A stretch of DNA of 64,000 nt from Paracoccaceae bacterium (lineage in GTDB: Bacteria > Pseudomonadota > Alphaproteobacteria > Rhodobacterales > Rhodobacteraceae): NCBI GenBank assembly GCA_024639125.1, contig JAHEJA010000002.1, positions 65,369 to 129,368 on the forward strand, read 5' to 3'. The first letter of the stretch is position 1; every line of letters begins with the position of its first letter. The notes beneath the pieces were generated by a model. That model ran no database searches, was not told the DNA's origin, and saw nothing but the letters and a program-made list of their open reading frames with translations. The translations under genes were made by a program, and so were the position numbers. Positions 53,393 to 63,727 of this stretch are shown here, one piece after another.

Positions 53393-55282
53393 ATGAAGAC
53401 TGTAAAAACAATCGCCGTGGCGCGTACCAATCAAACACTCGTAACAACCTTAATGCTGGGGTTTTCCGCGCTTTTGATTTGGGCAAGCGTGGCTATGGCG
53501 CAAGATGGTATTACCAAAACACATGCGCTAAATTTTTTCGGAGAGCCTAAATACGGTCCGGATGCAACGCATCTGGGCTATGTGAATGTCGATGCCCCTA
53601 AGGGCGGCGAGATTTCAATTTGGGCACCGGGAACTTTTGATTCGATGAACCCTTACACCCGCAAGGGCAACTCTGGCGCTTTGGCATCGGCCCCATATGA
53701 AAGCCTGTTAGAAGAAACCGCAGACGAGGTTGGGTCATCCTATGGTTTGCTTGCTGAAAGCTTGGAATATCCTGCGGATTATTCTTGGGTTATTTTCAAC
53801 ATCCGCCCCGAAGCACGATTTTCAGATGGCAGCGACGTCACCGCAGAAGATGCTTTGTTCACTTATAATCTGTTCTTGAATGATGGTTTGCCCAGTTATC
53901 GCGCGTACCTTGCTCAGATCGTAACAGGTGCCGAAGTGCTTGGCCCCAAGCAGATCAAATATACATTTTCGCCAGATGCCTCCCCGCGATCAACAATACC
54001 CATTGTTGGTGGTTTGCCAGTGATGAAAAAAGCATGGTTCGAAGAAACGGGCCATACACTGGATGAAAGCCGATTGGAAATGCCCATCGGGTCGGCTGAA
54101 TATATTTTAGAAAGCTATGATATTAACCGCAATGTTGTCTACAAACGTCGTGACGATTATTGGGGCAAGGATCTTTGGCTCAAGAAGGGCCGTTCGAATT
54201 TTGACAGCATTCGCGTTGAATATTTCGCTGACAGCAACGCAGCCTTCGAAGGTTTCAAATCTGGTGAATATACGTTCCGCACGGAAAACACGTCCAAAGT
54301 TTGGGCAACCCAATATGATTTCCCCGCATTAAGCGATGGATATGTGATTAAAACGACCTTGCCAGATGGCAACATGGCTCCGGGTCAAAGCTATGTTTTC
54401 AACCTGCGCCGTGAAAAATTCCAAGATATTCGTGTTCGAGAAGCCTTGGGCCTTATGTTTAACTTTGAATGGTCCAATGAATCCCTCTTTTACGGAGCCT
54501 ATGCGCGGATCAATTCGTTCTGGGAAAATTCGGATTTCGCAGCGACCGGAACCCCAAGCGCAGAAGAGCTGGCATTATTGACCCCGCTTGCGGATCAGCT
54601 GCCGCAAGGTATTTTGGAAGCAGAGGCCGTAATGGCCCCCGTATCTGGCACGCGCCCAACTGATCGTAACAACTTACGCGCTGCGTCTGATCTATTGGAT
54701 CAAGCCGGATGGACCGTTGGCGATGATGGATTACGGCGCAATGCGACAGGTGACACATTGCGGGTTGAAATCATGGAAGACAGCCCAACATTCGACCGTG
54801 TGCATTTGCCCTATATTGATAACCTCAAAAAATTGGGTGTAGATGCCGTATATACCCGTATTGATGATGCGCAATACACGGAACGTCGGCGTGCCTTTGA
54901 TTATGATATGATTGTACACAGCATGCCTATGTCATTGGAGCCGGGTACTGGATTAAAGCAATACTTTGGCTCGGAAACTGCGGATGTTTCGGACCGAAAT
55001 GCCATGGGTTTAAAGTCGGCTGCTGTGGATGCACTGATCGAAAACGTGATCACTGCGGAAACTCCCGAGGTGATGAAAGTATCCGTGCAAGCTTTGGACC
55101 GTGCTTTGCGTGCGTATCGGTTCTGGGTTCCGCAGTGGTATAACAACACGCACCGCGTCGCTTATTGGGATATGTACGAACACCCTGAAACTTTGCCGCC
55201 CTATGCGCTGGGTCAGCTTGATTTTTGGTGGTACAATGCCGACAAAGCAGCCAAGTTAAAAGATGCTGGTGTATTGAGGTAA
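53393..55282 (+). CDS. yejA: Peptide/oligopeptide ABC transporter substrate-binding protein (YejA-like)
   Basis: Large periplasmic binding protein of family 5 (629 aa). A long N-terminal region with signal peptide ([20 protein letters not shown], cleavage near residue 36) leads to [20 protein letters not shown] and [20 protein letters not shown], typical of YejA/microcin C-type binding proteins. The end [18 protein letters not shown] is also characteristic. It captures peptides or peptide-like compounds for the permease encoded next. Start at 53393, after GGGGGTGG; the earlier frame from 53303 is unlikely. First gene of a four-gene operon. Confidence 0.92.
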   Translation: MKTVKTIAVARTNQTLVTTLMLGFSALLIWASVAMAQDGITKTHALNFFGEPKYGPDATHLGYVNVDAPKGGEISIWAPGTFDSMNPYTRKGNSGALASAPYESLLEETADEVGSSYGLLAESLEYPADYSWVIFNIRPEARFSDGSDVTAEDALFTYNLFLNDGLPSYRAYLAQIVTGAEVLGPKQIKYTFSPDASPRSTIPIVGGLPVMKKAWFEETGHTLDESRLEMPIGSAEYILESYDINRNVVYKRRDDYWGKDLWLKKGRSNFDSIRVEYFADSNAAFEGFKSGEYTFRTENTSKVWATQYDFPALSDGYVIKTTLPDGNMAPGQSYVFNLRREKFQDIRVREALGLMFNFEWSNESLFYGAYARINSFWENSDFAATGTPSAEELALLTPLADQLPQGILEAEAVMAPVSGTRPTDRNNLRAASDLLDQAGWTVGDDGLRRNATGDTLRVEIMEDSPTFDRVHLPYIDNLKKLGVDAVYTRIDDAQYTERRRAFDYDMIVHSMPMSLEPGTGLKQYFGSETADVSDRNAMGLKSAAVDALIENVITAETPEVMKVSVQALDRALRAYRFWVPQWYNNTHRVAYWDMYEHPETLPPYALGQLDFWWYNADKAAKLKDAGVLR

Positions 55283-55286
55283 GTTT

Positions 55287-56366
55287 ATGGGCGCATATAT
55301 CGCGCGGCGATTATTGCTGGTGATCCCCACGCTGTTGGGGATCATGGTTATCAACTTTGCCTTGGTTCAATTTGTCCCCGGCGGCCCCGTAGAGCAAATC
55401 ATCGCTCAAATGGAAGGGCATGGCGACGTCTTCGAAGGAATCAATGGCGGTGGCTCCGAAGTTATGGAAGCGTCTGGCGATTCTGATTATATCGGATCGC
55501 GCGGATTGCCCAAAGAATTCATCGAAGAATTAGAGCGTGAATTCGGCTTTGATAAGCCGCCATTAGAGCGGTTTCTAACGATGATGTGGAACTACATGCG
55601 GTTTGATTTTGGCGAAAGCTATTTCCGTTCCATAAGCGTGATCGACTTGGTTCTGGAAAAGATGCCCGTGTCAATTTCCCTTGGGCTTTGGTCGACCTTG
55701 ATTGCGTATCTTGTGTCCATTCCCCTTGGTATTCGCAAAGCAATTAGCGATGGTTCCCGATTTGACACCTGGAGTTCGGGCATCATTATTTTGGCCTATG
55801 CGATCCCGGGCTTTTTGTTCGCAATCATGCTTTTGGTGTTGTTCGCGGGCGGGTCTTATTGGCAAATCTTTCCTTTGCGTGGCTTGACGTCTGAAACCTT
55901 TGATCAAATGTCTTTGGGCGGCAAAATCGTGGATTATTTTTGGCATATTGCGTTGCCAATCACGGCGTCAACTATTTCTGCTTTTGCGACACTGACGTTG
56001 CTGACCAAGAACAGCTTTATGGACGAAATCCAAAAGCATTATGTGATGACTGCGCGGGCCAAGGGTTTGACCGAACAGCGCGTACTATATGGCCATATTT
56101 TCCGGAATGCGATGTTGATTGTAATCGCAGGATTCCCTGCGGTATTTATCGGTGTCTTCTTTGGTGGGTCGTTGATTATCGAAACCATATTCTCGCTTGA
56201 TGGTTTGGGGCGGCTTGGGTTCGAAGCCGCGGTTGCGCGTGACTATCCTGTGATATTTGGCACGTTGTTTATCTTTGGGTTGATGGGGCTGGTTGTCGGT
56301 ATTTTGTCTGATCTTATGTATGTCTTTGTCGATCCTCGCATCGATTTCGAAAAGAGAGAGGGATAA
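55287..56366 (+). CDS. yejB: Peptide ABC transporter permease (YejB-like)
   Basis: Inner-membrane permease (359 aa). The first helix ([20 protein letters not shown], 9-28) is followed by a periplasmic loop typical of YejB, with [12 protein letters not shown], then five more helices. The coupling loop is recognised by [20 protein letters not shown], followed by FRNAMLIV. Sequence [20 protein letters not shown] is the usual binding-protein-dependent transport motif. It starts four bases after yejA and its TAA overlaps the yejE ATG (TAATG). Confidence 0.93.
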   Translation: MGAYIARRLLLVIPTLLGIMVINFALVQFVPGGPVEQIIAQMEGHGDVFEGINGGGSEVMEASGDSDYIGSRGLPKEFIEELEREFGFDKPPLERFLTMMWNYMRFDFGESYFRSISVIDLVLEKMPVSISLGLWSTLIAYLVSIPLGIRKAISDGSRFDTWSSGIIILAYAIPGFLFAIMLLVLFAGGSYWQIFPLRGLTSETFDQMSLGGKIVDYFWHIALPITASTISAFATLTLLTKNSFMDEIQKHYVMTARAKGLTEQRVLYGHIFRNAMLIVIAGFPAVFIGVFFGGSLIIETIFSLDGLGRLGFEAAVARDYPVIFGTLFIFGLMGLVVGILSDLMYVFVDPRIDFEKREG

Positions 56367-57472
56367 TGGCGCTGTCTCCTTTGAATCAAAGACGGTGGCG
56401 GAATTTTACCGCCAACCGACGGGCCTATTGGTCGTTGATCATTTTCTCTATTCTGTTCGTGATCACTTTGTTTGCGGAACTGGTGGCCAATGACAAACCG
56501 ATCATGGTGCAATATCGCGGTGATTACTTTTTTCCGATTGTTCAGTTTTATCCTGAAACCGCATTTGGTGGGGATTTCGAAACCGAAGCCGTTTACCACG
56601 ATGCCGAAGTCGCGTGTTTGATCGAAAGCGGTGGCATTGAAGCCTGTTTTGACGACCCCGAAGGAATCCTTGCCCAAATTCAGGATGGCACATATGCGCA
56701 GGACGGGTTCGTTCAAGGGTGGGCACTATGGCCGCTTATTCCGTATTCTTATGATACACCGGTGGATCGTCCTGGGGCGGCGCCACTGGCCCCAAGCGCC
56801 CAAAATTGGCTGGGTACGGATGACACCAAACGCGACGTTGTGGCCCGGGTGATATATGGGTTTCGGCTATCAATCTTTTTTGCAATTATCGTGACCACAT
56901 TGTCCAGTTTGATAGGCATCTTTGCCGGCGCAATCCAAGGCTTCTTTGGGGGCAAAACGGATTTATTCTTGCAGCGCTTCATCGAAATTTGGGGTGCTGT
57001 GCCGTCGCTTTATGTGATCATCATCATGTTCGCTATTCTTGGGCGAAGCTTCTGGTTGCTGGTATTTTTATCCGTGCTTTTTGGCTGGATCGGTTTGGTC
57101 GGTGTCGTGCGCGCGGAATTTCTGCGGGCGCGGAACCTTGAATATGTCCGTGCCGCGCGGGCATTGGGTGTCAGCGATCGTGTGATCATGTTCCGCCACA
57201 TGCTGCCGAATGCGATGGTTGCAACGCTTACGATGCTGCCGTTCATTGTGACGGGGACAATTGGGGCATTGGCGAGTTTGGATTTCTTGGGCTTTGGCCT
57301 GCCATCCTCTGCTCCATCCTTGGGCGAGCTGACGCTTCAGGCAAAGCAAAACCTCCAAGCCCCTTGGCTTGGCTTTACGGCGTTTTTTACCTTTGCGATT
57401 ATGCTTGCTCTCTTGGTGTTCATATTCGAAGGGGTCCGTGATGCGTTTGATCCTAGAAAGACATTCAAATGA
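56366..57472 (+). CDS. yejE: Peptide ABC transporter permease (YejE-like)
   Basis: Second permease subunit (368 aa), DppC/OppC type. It shows the N-terminal RRWRNFTANRRAYWSLIIFS (9-28), a long periplasmic loop (about 38-145) carrying the family's NWLGTDDTKRDVVARVIYGF, and the coupling motif YVRAARALGVSDRVIMFRHM followed by LPNAMVATL. The start overlaps yejB and the stop overlaps yejF (ATGA), so all three are translationally linked. Confidence 0.93.
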   Translation: MALSPLNQRRWRNFTANRRAYWSLIIFSILFVITLFAELVANDKPIMVQYRGDYFFPIVQFYPETAFGGDFETEAVYHDAEVACLIESGGIEACFDDPEGILAQIQDGTYAQDGFVQGWALWPLIPYSYDTPVDRPGAAPLAPSAQNWLGTDDTKRDVVARVIYGFRLSIFFAIIVTTLSSLIGIFAGAIQGFFGGKTDLFLQRFIEIWGAVPSLYVIIIMFAILGRSFWLLVFLSVLFGWIGLVGVVRAEFLRARNLEYVRAARALGVSDRVIMFRHMLPNAMVATLTMLPFIVTGTIGALASLDFLGFGLPSSAPSLGELTLQAKQNLQAPWLGFTAFFTFAIMLALLVFIFEGVRDAFDPRKTFK

Positions 57473-59055
57473 AACCACTTTTGTCTGTCCATGACCTTCG
57501 GGTCGCGTTTGCCCAAGATGGTCAAAGCACCGAAGTGGTGCATGGCGTGTCCTTTGATGTCGCACGAGGCGAAGTGGTCGCTTTGGTTGGGGAAAGCGGA
57601 TCGGGGAAATCCGTCACAGCACTTAGCACAGTGTCCTTGCTTGGAAATAACGCCACCGTTTCGGGGTCAATTACGTATGACGGTCAACAAATGGTCGGAG
57701 CGGATCGCAAATTGTTGCACAAAGTGCGCGGCAATGACATCAGCTTTGTCTTCCAAGAGCCGATGACGTCATTGAATCCACTGCACACCATAGAAAAGCA
57801 GTTGGGTGAATCCATCGAATTGCATCAAGGTTTGTCAGGGATCGCAGTCAAAGAACGGATTATTTCGCTTTTGGATCGGGTCGGTATCCATGATCCAGCC
57901 AGCCGACTTGGGGCCTATCCACATCAGTTGTCAGGTGGTCAAAGGCAGAGGGTGATGATTGCAATGGCGCTGGCGAATGGTCCCGAATTGTTAATCGCGG
58001 ATGAACCAACGACGGCGCTTGATGTGACGATCCAAGCGCAGATTTTGGATTTGCTGGATGATCTAAAGCGCAACGAAGGCATGTCGATGCTGTTTATCAC
58101 GCATGACCTAGGGATCGTGCGACGCATTGCAGATCGGGTTTGTGTTATGAAAGATGGCGCAATCGTCGAGACTGGTAAAACGGCCGATGTGTTTGCGGCG
58201 CCACAGCATCCTTATACGAAAAACCTGTTGGATGCGCATTCGATTGGGGGGCCAAGTCCGGTATCACAGGATGCGCCTGTGATCGTAGAAACCAAAGATG
58301 TTCGGGTGTGGTTTCCGATCCAAAGTGGCTTTCTCAAGCGGACAGTTGGCTATGTCAAAGCTGTCAATCAAGCAAGCCTTAGCATCAAAGCTGGGGAAAC
58401 GGTCGGCGTTGTGGGGGAAAGCGGATCGGGAAAATCAACCCTTGCTTATGCCATGACGCGTTTGCTGCCGTGCCAAGGGGATATTGCTTTTTTGGGCCGC
58501 AATTTACGGACATTAAAAACCAAAGAGCTGCGTGCAACGCGGGCCGATATGCAGATCGTGTTCCAAGATCCTTATGGGTCTTTGTCACCGAGGATGACCT
58601 GTGAACAGATCATCGCCGAAGGATTGGGTGTGCATGGATCACCCAGTGGTACATCCCCGCGTGATTTGGTGCGGGATGTCATGGTCGAAGTGGGGCTAGA
58701 CCCAGAGACGATGCATCGCTATCCACACGAATTTTCCGGTGGGCAACGTCAGCGGATTGCAATCGCGCGTGCCATGATTTTGCGCCCGAAATTGGTTGTA
58801 TTGGATGAACCGACCTCTGCGCTTGATATGACGGTTCAGATGCAAATCGTGGATTTGCTGCGTGATCTGCAAGCGAAATATCAATTGGCTTATTTGTTCA
58901 TTAGCCACGATTTAAAAGTTGTGCGCGCAATGTCGCATCAGGTTTTGGTGATGAAGCAAGGGGATATTGTGGAACGCGGCACGGCGGAACAAATTTTTGA
59001 AGCCCCCCAGAATGCGTACACACAAGCCCTGTTAAAGGCCGCTTTGGATATTTGA
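57469..59055 (+). CDS. yejF: Peptide ABC transporter ATP-binding protein, two ATPase domains (YejF-like)
   Basis: Fused double ATPase (528 aa), equal to DppD plus DppF. First half: Walker A GESGSGKSVT (about 39-48), signature QLSGGQRQRVMIAMALA and Walker B LLIADEPTTALD. Second half: Walker A GESGSGKSTL (about 311-320), FSGGQRQRIAIARAM and LVVLDEPTSALD. Each half has the oligopeptide C-terminal extension with PQHPYTKNLL or PQNAYTQALL. It powers the uptake system. Its stop directly abuts the hemN stop on the other strand. Confidence 0.94.
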   Translation: MKPLLSVHDLRVAFAQDGQSTEVVHGVSFDVARGEVVALVGESGSGKSVTALSTVSLLGNNATVSGSITYDGQQMVGADRKLLHKVRGNDISFVFQEPMTSLNPLHTIEKQLGESIELHQGLSGIAVKERIISLLDRVGIHDPASRLGAYPHQLSGGQRQRVMIAMALANGPELLIADEPTTALDVTIQAQILDLLDDLKRNEGMSMLFITHDLGIVRRIADRVCVMKDGAIVETGKTADVFAAPQHPYTKNLLDAHSIGGPSPVSQDAPVIVETKDVRVWFPIQSGFLKRTVGYVKAVNQASLSIKAGETVGVVGESGSGKSTLAYAMTRLLPCQGDIAFLGRNLRTLKTKELRATRADMQIVFQDPYGSLSPRMTCEQIIAEGLGVHGSPSGTSPRDLVRDVMVEVGLDPETMHRYPHEFSGGQRQRIAIARAMILRPKLVVLDEPTSALDMTVQMQIVDLLRDLQAKYQLAYLFISHDLKVVRAMSHQVLVMKQGDIVERGTAEQIFEAPQNAYTQALLKAALDI

Positions 59056-60411
59056 TTATATGGCGTGGCTGTGGTTTTCGGGAGCGACGTCATAGGTATC
59101 AAATTCACGTGCAATCATCCGCGCCAAAGGGCGTGCGTTTTCTGATATGATCATAAAGTCTTGTGTCAGTGTTATCAAACCTTCGTATTTATCCACGATA
59201 GGGGCCAGCACGCCGTTTAATGACGATCGCGCAAGATCAAATTCGGACCGGATTGCAGCTAAATCAATCTGAAAATAACACATCACCATTTCGATCAGCC
59301 GCGCTCGTAGGCTATCTTGATAGGTCAGGGCATGACCGCGGTAGGTTGCGAATTGGTTTTCCAAAACGGATTTTGAATAGTGCGACGTGGACGCGATATT
59401 TTGGCTAAAGCCCTGTGGGAATCTCGATATCGAAGACGCCCCAAGACCCAATAAAACATCAGATGTGTCCGTGGTGTAGCCTTGGAAATTACGGCGTAGT
59501 TTTCCGGCCTTAGCCGCCTTGGTCATGCTATCGTCCGGGCGGGCGAAATGATCAATGCCGATGGCGTCGTAGCCATCCCATAGAAACATGTCTTGTGCCG
59601 TTTCAAATAGCTTTAACCGCTCAACGGGTGTCGGAAGTTTTTCTTTGGGGATCAGCGCCTGCCGCTTGGCCATCCACGGCACATGCGCATACCCATAAAG
59701 AGCCACGCGATCAGGAGAGAGCGACAAAAGCTTTTGCACGGTGTCGCTTAGTCGTTTTGGGGTTTGATCTGGCAAGCCAAACACAATATCGGCGTTGACG
59801 GATGTGATGCCCGCATCCCGTAGCATTTCAATGGCGGCCTGTGTTTGGTCATAGCTTTGGTCACGCCCAATGATTCGCTGAATCCCAATATTAAAGTCTT
59901 GGATACCAACAGAAGCGCGCGTCATGCCTATCTTTTTGAGCATGTTGCAGCGCTCTTGATCAAGCTCTGTCGGATCAATTTCAACTGAAAAATCAAGATC
60001 CTGGTCGAAAATGAAAATCTTGCGAAGTTCATTAGAAAGCCGGTCCATCAAAGCAGGTGACAGCAAAGTAGGCGTGCCACCACCCCAGTGCAAATGAGAG
60101 AGCCTGACCGGCGACGGGAGGGATCGCGCGGCCAGCTCTAGTTCGTGAATGATAACATCCACATAGTGTTCCACGGGCGACAGCGATGAAACGCCTTGGG
60201 TGCGACAGGCGCAGAACCAACACAGTCGCCGGCAAAAAGGAAAATGCATATAAAGCGAAATCGATGATCCTGCTTGGATGCTGCTGATCCAATTTGAATG
60301 GATATCCGCAGTTATCTCTGTCCCAAAGCGCGCGGCTGTTGGGTAGCTTGTGTAACGAGGGACCCTTGCGTCAAAAAGGCCCAACCTATCGAGTTGAGTG
60401 TTTTTATCCAT
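59056..60411 (-). CDS. hemN: Oxygen-independent coproporphyrinogen III oxidase
   Basis: Radical SAM enzyme (451 aa) that converts coproporphyrinogen III to protoporphyrinogen IX without oxygen. The start DRLGLFDARVPRYTSYPTA (8-26) and the cluster CRRLCWFCAC (60-69), giving the CxxxCxxC of the 4Fe-4S site plus the family's extra cysteine, identify HemN rather than HemW. Later motifs include HWGGGTPTLLS and SVEIDPTELDQERC. The ATG at 60411 is taken; a TTG four codons earlier is less likely. A perfect FNR box lies 36-49 bases upstream, fitting low-oxygen induction by FnrL, encoded divergently. Confidence 0.94.
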   Translation of the reverse strand: MDKNTQLDRLGLFDARVPRYTSYPTAARFGTEITADIHSNWISSIQAGSSISLYMHFPFCRRLCWFCACRTQGVSSLSPVEHYVDVIIHELELAARSLPSPVRLSHLHWGGGTPTLLSPALMDRLSNELRKIFIFDQDLDFSVEIDPTELDQERCNMLKKIGMTRASVGIQDFNIGIQRIIGRDQSYDQTQAAIEMLRDAGITSVNADIVFGLPDQTPKRLSDTVQKLLSLSPDRVALYGYAHVPWMAKRQALIPKEKLPTPVERLKLFETAQDMFLWDGYDAIGIDHFARPDDSMTKAAKAGKLRRNFQGYTTDTSDVLLGLGASSISRFPQGFSQNIASTSHYSKSVLENQFATYRGHALTYQDSLRARLIEMVMCYFQIDLAAIRSEFDLARSSLNGVLAPIVDKYEGLITLTQDFMIISENARPLARMIAREFDTYDVAPENHSHAI

Positions 60412-60446
60412 GAGTTTATTCAATAAATGAAATGTGATATGATTTT

Positions 60447-60460
60447 TTGATACAGATCAA
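60447..60460. promoter_or_regulatory. FnrL box between hemN and fnrL
   Basis: TTGAT-ACAG-ATCAA, a perfect FNR consensus palindrome. Its centre is 42.5 bases upstream of the hemN ATG, and the box ends 18 bases before the fnrL ATG. It could activate hemN and, because it lies so close to fnrL, repress or tune fnrL. Confidence 0.9.
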
Positions 60461-60478
60461 GAACTGGTAAAATTCAAA

Positions 60479-61222
60479 ATGAACCTTGTAAGCGAAGAAA
60501 TTAATATCAAGTGCGGTAACTGCGATATTAGACACCGCGCCGTTTGTTCACAGTGCGATACCAGTGAATTGAACACTTTGAATACAATTAAATATTACAA
60601 AACGATAAAAGCAGGCCAGACTATTGCCGCTGTCGAAGAGCCGATCAGTTTCGTGGCCTCTATCGTCACCGGAATAGCCGCGCTTAATCAAACCATGGAA
60701 GATGGGCGCACCCAGATGGTTGGAATGTTGTTACCTTCTGATTTTGTGGGTCGCCCTGGGCGCAACTCTGTGGCCTATGATATTGTGGCGACAACCGACG
60801 TTTACATGTGTTGCTTTTACAAAAAACCCTTCGAAGAGCTTTTGGCGCGAACACCGCATTTGGTAAATCGCTTGCTGGAAATGACCTTGGATGATTTGGA
60901 TGCAGCGCGAGAATGGATGTTGGTGCTTGGGCGCAAAACGGCACGTGAAAAAATTGCGTCGCTTTTTGCTATTTTTGCACATCGTTCTGCAGTGCTGCGC
61001 CGCAAAGGTGCACAAGATACGATTGAATTCGATCTTCATCTGTCTCGTGAACAAATGAGCGACTATCTGGGGTTAACGATTGAAACCGTAAGTCGCCAGA
61101 TTTCCGCCCTTAAAAAAGATGGAATTATCCTGTTGCCGAACAAGCGGCATGTGATTGTTCCCAATCTTTCGGTGCTTTTAACCGAAGCAGGGGACGATGC
61201 CGATGGTGGTGTTTTGGTCTAA
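60479..61222 (+). CDS. fnrL: Transcriptional regulator FnrL (Crp/Fnr family)
   Basis: Oxygen-sensing regulator (247 aa). The N-terminal cysteines C12, C15, C23 and C26 in KCGNCDIRHRAVCSQCD, with a central cysteine (VYMCCFYKK), provide ligands for the 4Fe-4S cluster. A cyclic-nucleotide-like beta-roll follows. The C-terminal helix-turn-helix SREQMSDYLGLTIETVSRQI has the ETVSR recognition helix specific for TTGAT-N4-ATCAA sites. Two such perfect sites flank this gene, before hemN and before ccoN. In Rhodobacter, FnrL activates both under low oxygen. Confidence 0.95.
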   Translation: MNLVSEEINIKCGNCDIRHRAVCSQCDTSELNTLNTIKYYKTIKAGQTIAAVEEPISFVASIVTGIAALNQTMEDGRTQMVGMLLPSDFVGRPGRNSVAYDIVATTDVYMCCFYKKPFEELLARTPHLVNRLLEMTLDDLDAAREWMLVLGRKTAREKIASLFAIFAHRSAVLRRKGAQDTIEFDLHLSREQMSDYLGLTIETVSRQISALKKDGIILLPNKRHVIVPNLSVLLTEAGDDADGGVLV

Positions 61223-61276
61223 CACTTGCGCCTGATTGTCGCGATTTGGGGCATCTTTTTTAAACATTCAAGAAAA

Positions 61277-61290
61277 TTGATATAAATCAA
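61277..61290 (+). promoter_or_regulatory. FnrL box upstream of ccoN
   Basis: TTGAT-ATAA-ATCAA is a perfect FNR consensus. A -10-like TGTAAA at 61309-61314 places the start of transcription near 61321-61325, so the box is centred at about -38 to -41, the class II activation position. The ccoN message would have an untranslated leader of about 50 bases. Confidence 0.9.
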
Positions 61291-61374
61291 ATTATGTGGT
61301 TCCCATCTGTGTAAAACGCAGGCTGTAGGAATAGCCTTCGTGGGCTTTCTGCTCGAAGAAATAAAGGAACCACA

Positions 61375-62982
61375 ATGGGAAACTATGTTAAGGTGCTTGT
61401 CTTTGGCGTCATCACGCTTGGGGCAATGATCGCTGCAAATTTCGCCCGCGACTTGGCGTATCAAGTGAATGCTCTGGTTATCATGGCCGCAGCATTTGGC
61501 ATGTTTATATACACGCTTCGCAATACGGATGAACCTGTTCCAGCGCATAAGCTAGAAGCCGAGTATATGGATGGCGTCATTCGATATGGCGTTATTGCGA
61601 CTGTAATTTGGGGGCTGGTCGGTTTTGCTGCGGGAACCTTTATTGCATTTCAATTGGCGTTTCCGAATCTCAACTTTGATTGGCTCAATGGCGTTGGCAA
61701 TTTTGGTCGTTTGCGTCCTTTGCATACATCAGCCGTGATTTTCGCATTTGGTGGCAACGCGCTTATTGCGACGTCTTTCTATGTGGTTCAACGGACCTCT
61801 GCGGCACGCCTTTGGGGGGGGAACCTCGCTTGGTTTGTCTTTTGGGGGTATCAGTTGTTTATTGTCCTCGCGGCAACAGGCTACATGTTTGGCGCAACGC
61901 AATCCAAAGAATATGCAGAACCAGAATGGCTTGCTGATTGGTTGCTGACAGTTGTTTGGCTGGCTTATTTGGCTGTGTTTTTGGGAACAGTGATCCGGCG
62001 GAACCAACCACATATCTATGTTGCGAATTGGTTCTATATGGGCTTTATCGTGACGGTTGCGATGTTGCATGTCTTTAACAACCTGTCTGTGCCCGTTTCG
62101 CTATTTGGCTCAAAATCGGTCCAAGTCTTTTCTGGCGTCCAAGACGCTATGACCCAGTGGTGGTACGGCCACAATGCTGTTGGTTTCTTTTTAACCGCAG
62201 GCTTTTTGGGGATGATGTATTACTTTATCCCGAAACAAGCCGAACGGCCGGTGTTCTCTTATAAATTGTCTATTATCCACTTTTGGGCGTTGATCTTTAT
62301 TTATATCTGGGCTGGCCCTCACCATTTGCATTACACGGCTTTGCCTGATTGGGCAGCGACGCTGGGTATGGTGTTTTCGATCGTGCTTTGGATGCCGTCA
62401 TGGGGCGGGATGATCAATGGTTTGATGACCCTGTCGGGCGCATGGGATAAATTGCGGACAGATCCGATATTGCGCATGCTTGTGATTTCAGTGGGGTTCT
62501 ACGGGATGTCCACATTCGAAGGCCCAATGATGTCGATCCGTATTGTTAACTCTTTGTCGCATTACACCGATTGGACCATTGGTCATGTGCATTCAGGTGC
62601 GCTGGGCTGGAATGGAATGATTACTTTTGGGGCGCTTTATTTCCTTGTTCCACGTCTTTGGAACCGCCAAGCGCTTTATAGTTTGAATGCTGTTAGCTGG
62701 CATTTCTGGCTCGCAACGATTGGTATCGTTCTCTATGCGGCGTCCATGTGGGTCTCTGGCATCATGGAGGGGCTGATGTGGCGCGAAGTCGATGCAAACG
62801 GCTTCTTGGTGAACAGCTTTGCAGACACAGTTTCGGCTAAATTCCCAATGTATGTCGTGCGTGGCTTGGGTGGGGTTTTGTACCTAGCGGGCGCGCTTAT
62901 CATGACCTGGAATTTGTACATGACGGTCAAGCGTGTGCCAATGGCCGCGCGGGTCACCGCAACTGCGCAACCAGCAGAATAA
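61375..62982 (+). CDS. ccoN: Cytochrome c oxidase, cbb3-type, subunit I
   Basis: Catalytic haem-copper subunit (535 aa, 12 or more helices) of the high-affinity oxidase. Haem and copper ligands are visible: [20 protein letters not shown] (low-spin haem side), [20 protein letters not shown] for Cu[16 protein letters not shown] with the histidine pair and [13 protein letters not shown] near the end. It accepts electrons from CcoO/CcoP and pumps protons. AAAGGAA precedes the ATG. First gene of ccoNOQP, under the FnrL box upstream. Confidence 0.97.
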   Translation: MGNYVKVLVFGVITLGAMIAANFARDLAYQVNALVIMAAAFGMFIYTLRNTDEPVPAHKLEAEYMDGVIRYGVIATVIWGLVGFAAGTFIAFQLAFPNLNFDWLNGVGNFGRLRPLHTSAVIFAFGGNALIATSFYVVQRTSAARLWGGNLAWFVFWGYQLFIVLAATGYMFGATQSKEYAEPEWLADWLLTVVWLAYLAVFLGTVIRRNQPHIYVANWFYMGFIVTVAMLHVFNNLSVPVSLFGSKSVQVFSGVQDAMTQWWYGHNAVGFFLTAGFLGMMYYFIPKQAERPVFSYKLSIIHFWALIFIYIWAGPHHLHYTALPDWAATLGMVFSIVLWMPSWGGMINGLMTLSGAWDKLRTDPILRMLVISVGFYGMSTFEGPMMSIRIVNSLSHYTDWTIGHVHSGALGWNGMITFGALYFLVPRLWNRQALYSLNAVSWHFWLATIGIVLYAASMWVSGIMEGLMWREVDANGFLVNSFADTVSAKFPMYVVRGLGGVLYLAGALIMTWNLYMTVKRVPMAARVTATAQPAE

Positions 62983-62992
62983 GGAGCAAAAG

Positions 62993-63718
62993 ATGTCTAT
63001 TCTCAACAAACATAAATACATCGAAACAAATGCCACCCTTTTGCTGGTCCTAAGTTTCTTTGTCGTGTCAATCGGGGGCTTGGTCCAGATCGTGCCCTTG
63101 TTCTATCTTGAAAACACCATCGAAGACGTTGAGGGCATGCGCCCATATTCGCCACTAGAGCTAACGGGTCGGGACATTTACATCCGAGAAGGTTGCTACG
63201 TCTGCCACAGCCAGATGATCCGCCCAATTCGGGATGAAATTGTCCGTTATGGTCACTATTCCTTGGCGGCTGAATCGCAATATGATCATCCGTTTCAGTG
63301 GGGATCAAAACGCACAGGTCCCGATCTTGCGCGTGTCGGTGGTCGGTATTCGGATGAATGGCATGTTGATCACTTGCGCGACCCGCAGTCCGTTGTTCCG
63401 GAATCTGTGATGCCGAAATATGCTTTCCTAGAAGAAACGCGGATCGAAGGCACCTATATCAAAGATCTAATTGAAACGCATCGTTTCGTCGGGGTGCCCT
63501 ATACGGATGACATGGTCGACAATGCCTATCTGGACTTCATGGCGCAATCCAATCCGGATAGCGATTACGACGGTCTTTTGGAACGATATCCGGGCGCGCA
63601 GGTTCGCAATTTTGATGGGCAGCCCGGGATTTCGGAATTGGATGCGTTGATTGCATACCTTCAGATGCTTGGCACATTGGTTGATTTTTCGACCTTTGAA
63701 CCAGACGCAAGCCGCTAG
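62993..63718 (+). CDS. ccoO: Cytochrome c oxidase, cbb3-type, subunit II
   Basis: Monohaem cytochrome c subunit (241 aa) anchored by one N-terminal helix ([20 protein letters not shown], 14-33). Haem motif CYVCH (68-72) in [17 protein letters not shown], and a distal methionine in [12 protein letters not shown]. It transfers electrons to CcoN. The start at 62993 follows AAGGAG; the frame from 62933 only overlaps ccoN coding sequence and is rejected. Confidence 0.97.
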   Translation: MSILNKHKYIETNATLLLVLSFFVVSIGGLVQIVPLFYLENTIEDVEGMRPYSPLELTGRDIYIREGCYVCHSQMIRPIRDEIVRYGHYSLAAESQYDHPFQWGSKRTGPDLARVGGRYSDEWHVDHLRDPQSVVPESVMPKYAFLEETRIEGTYIKDLIETHRFVGVPYTDDMVDNAYLDFMAQSNPDSDYDGLLERYPGAQVRNFDGQPGISELDALIAYLQMLGTLVDFSTFEPDASR

Positions 63719-63727
63719 GAGAGCAAG

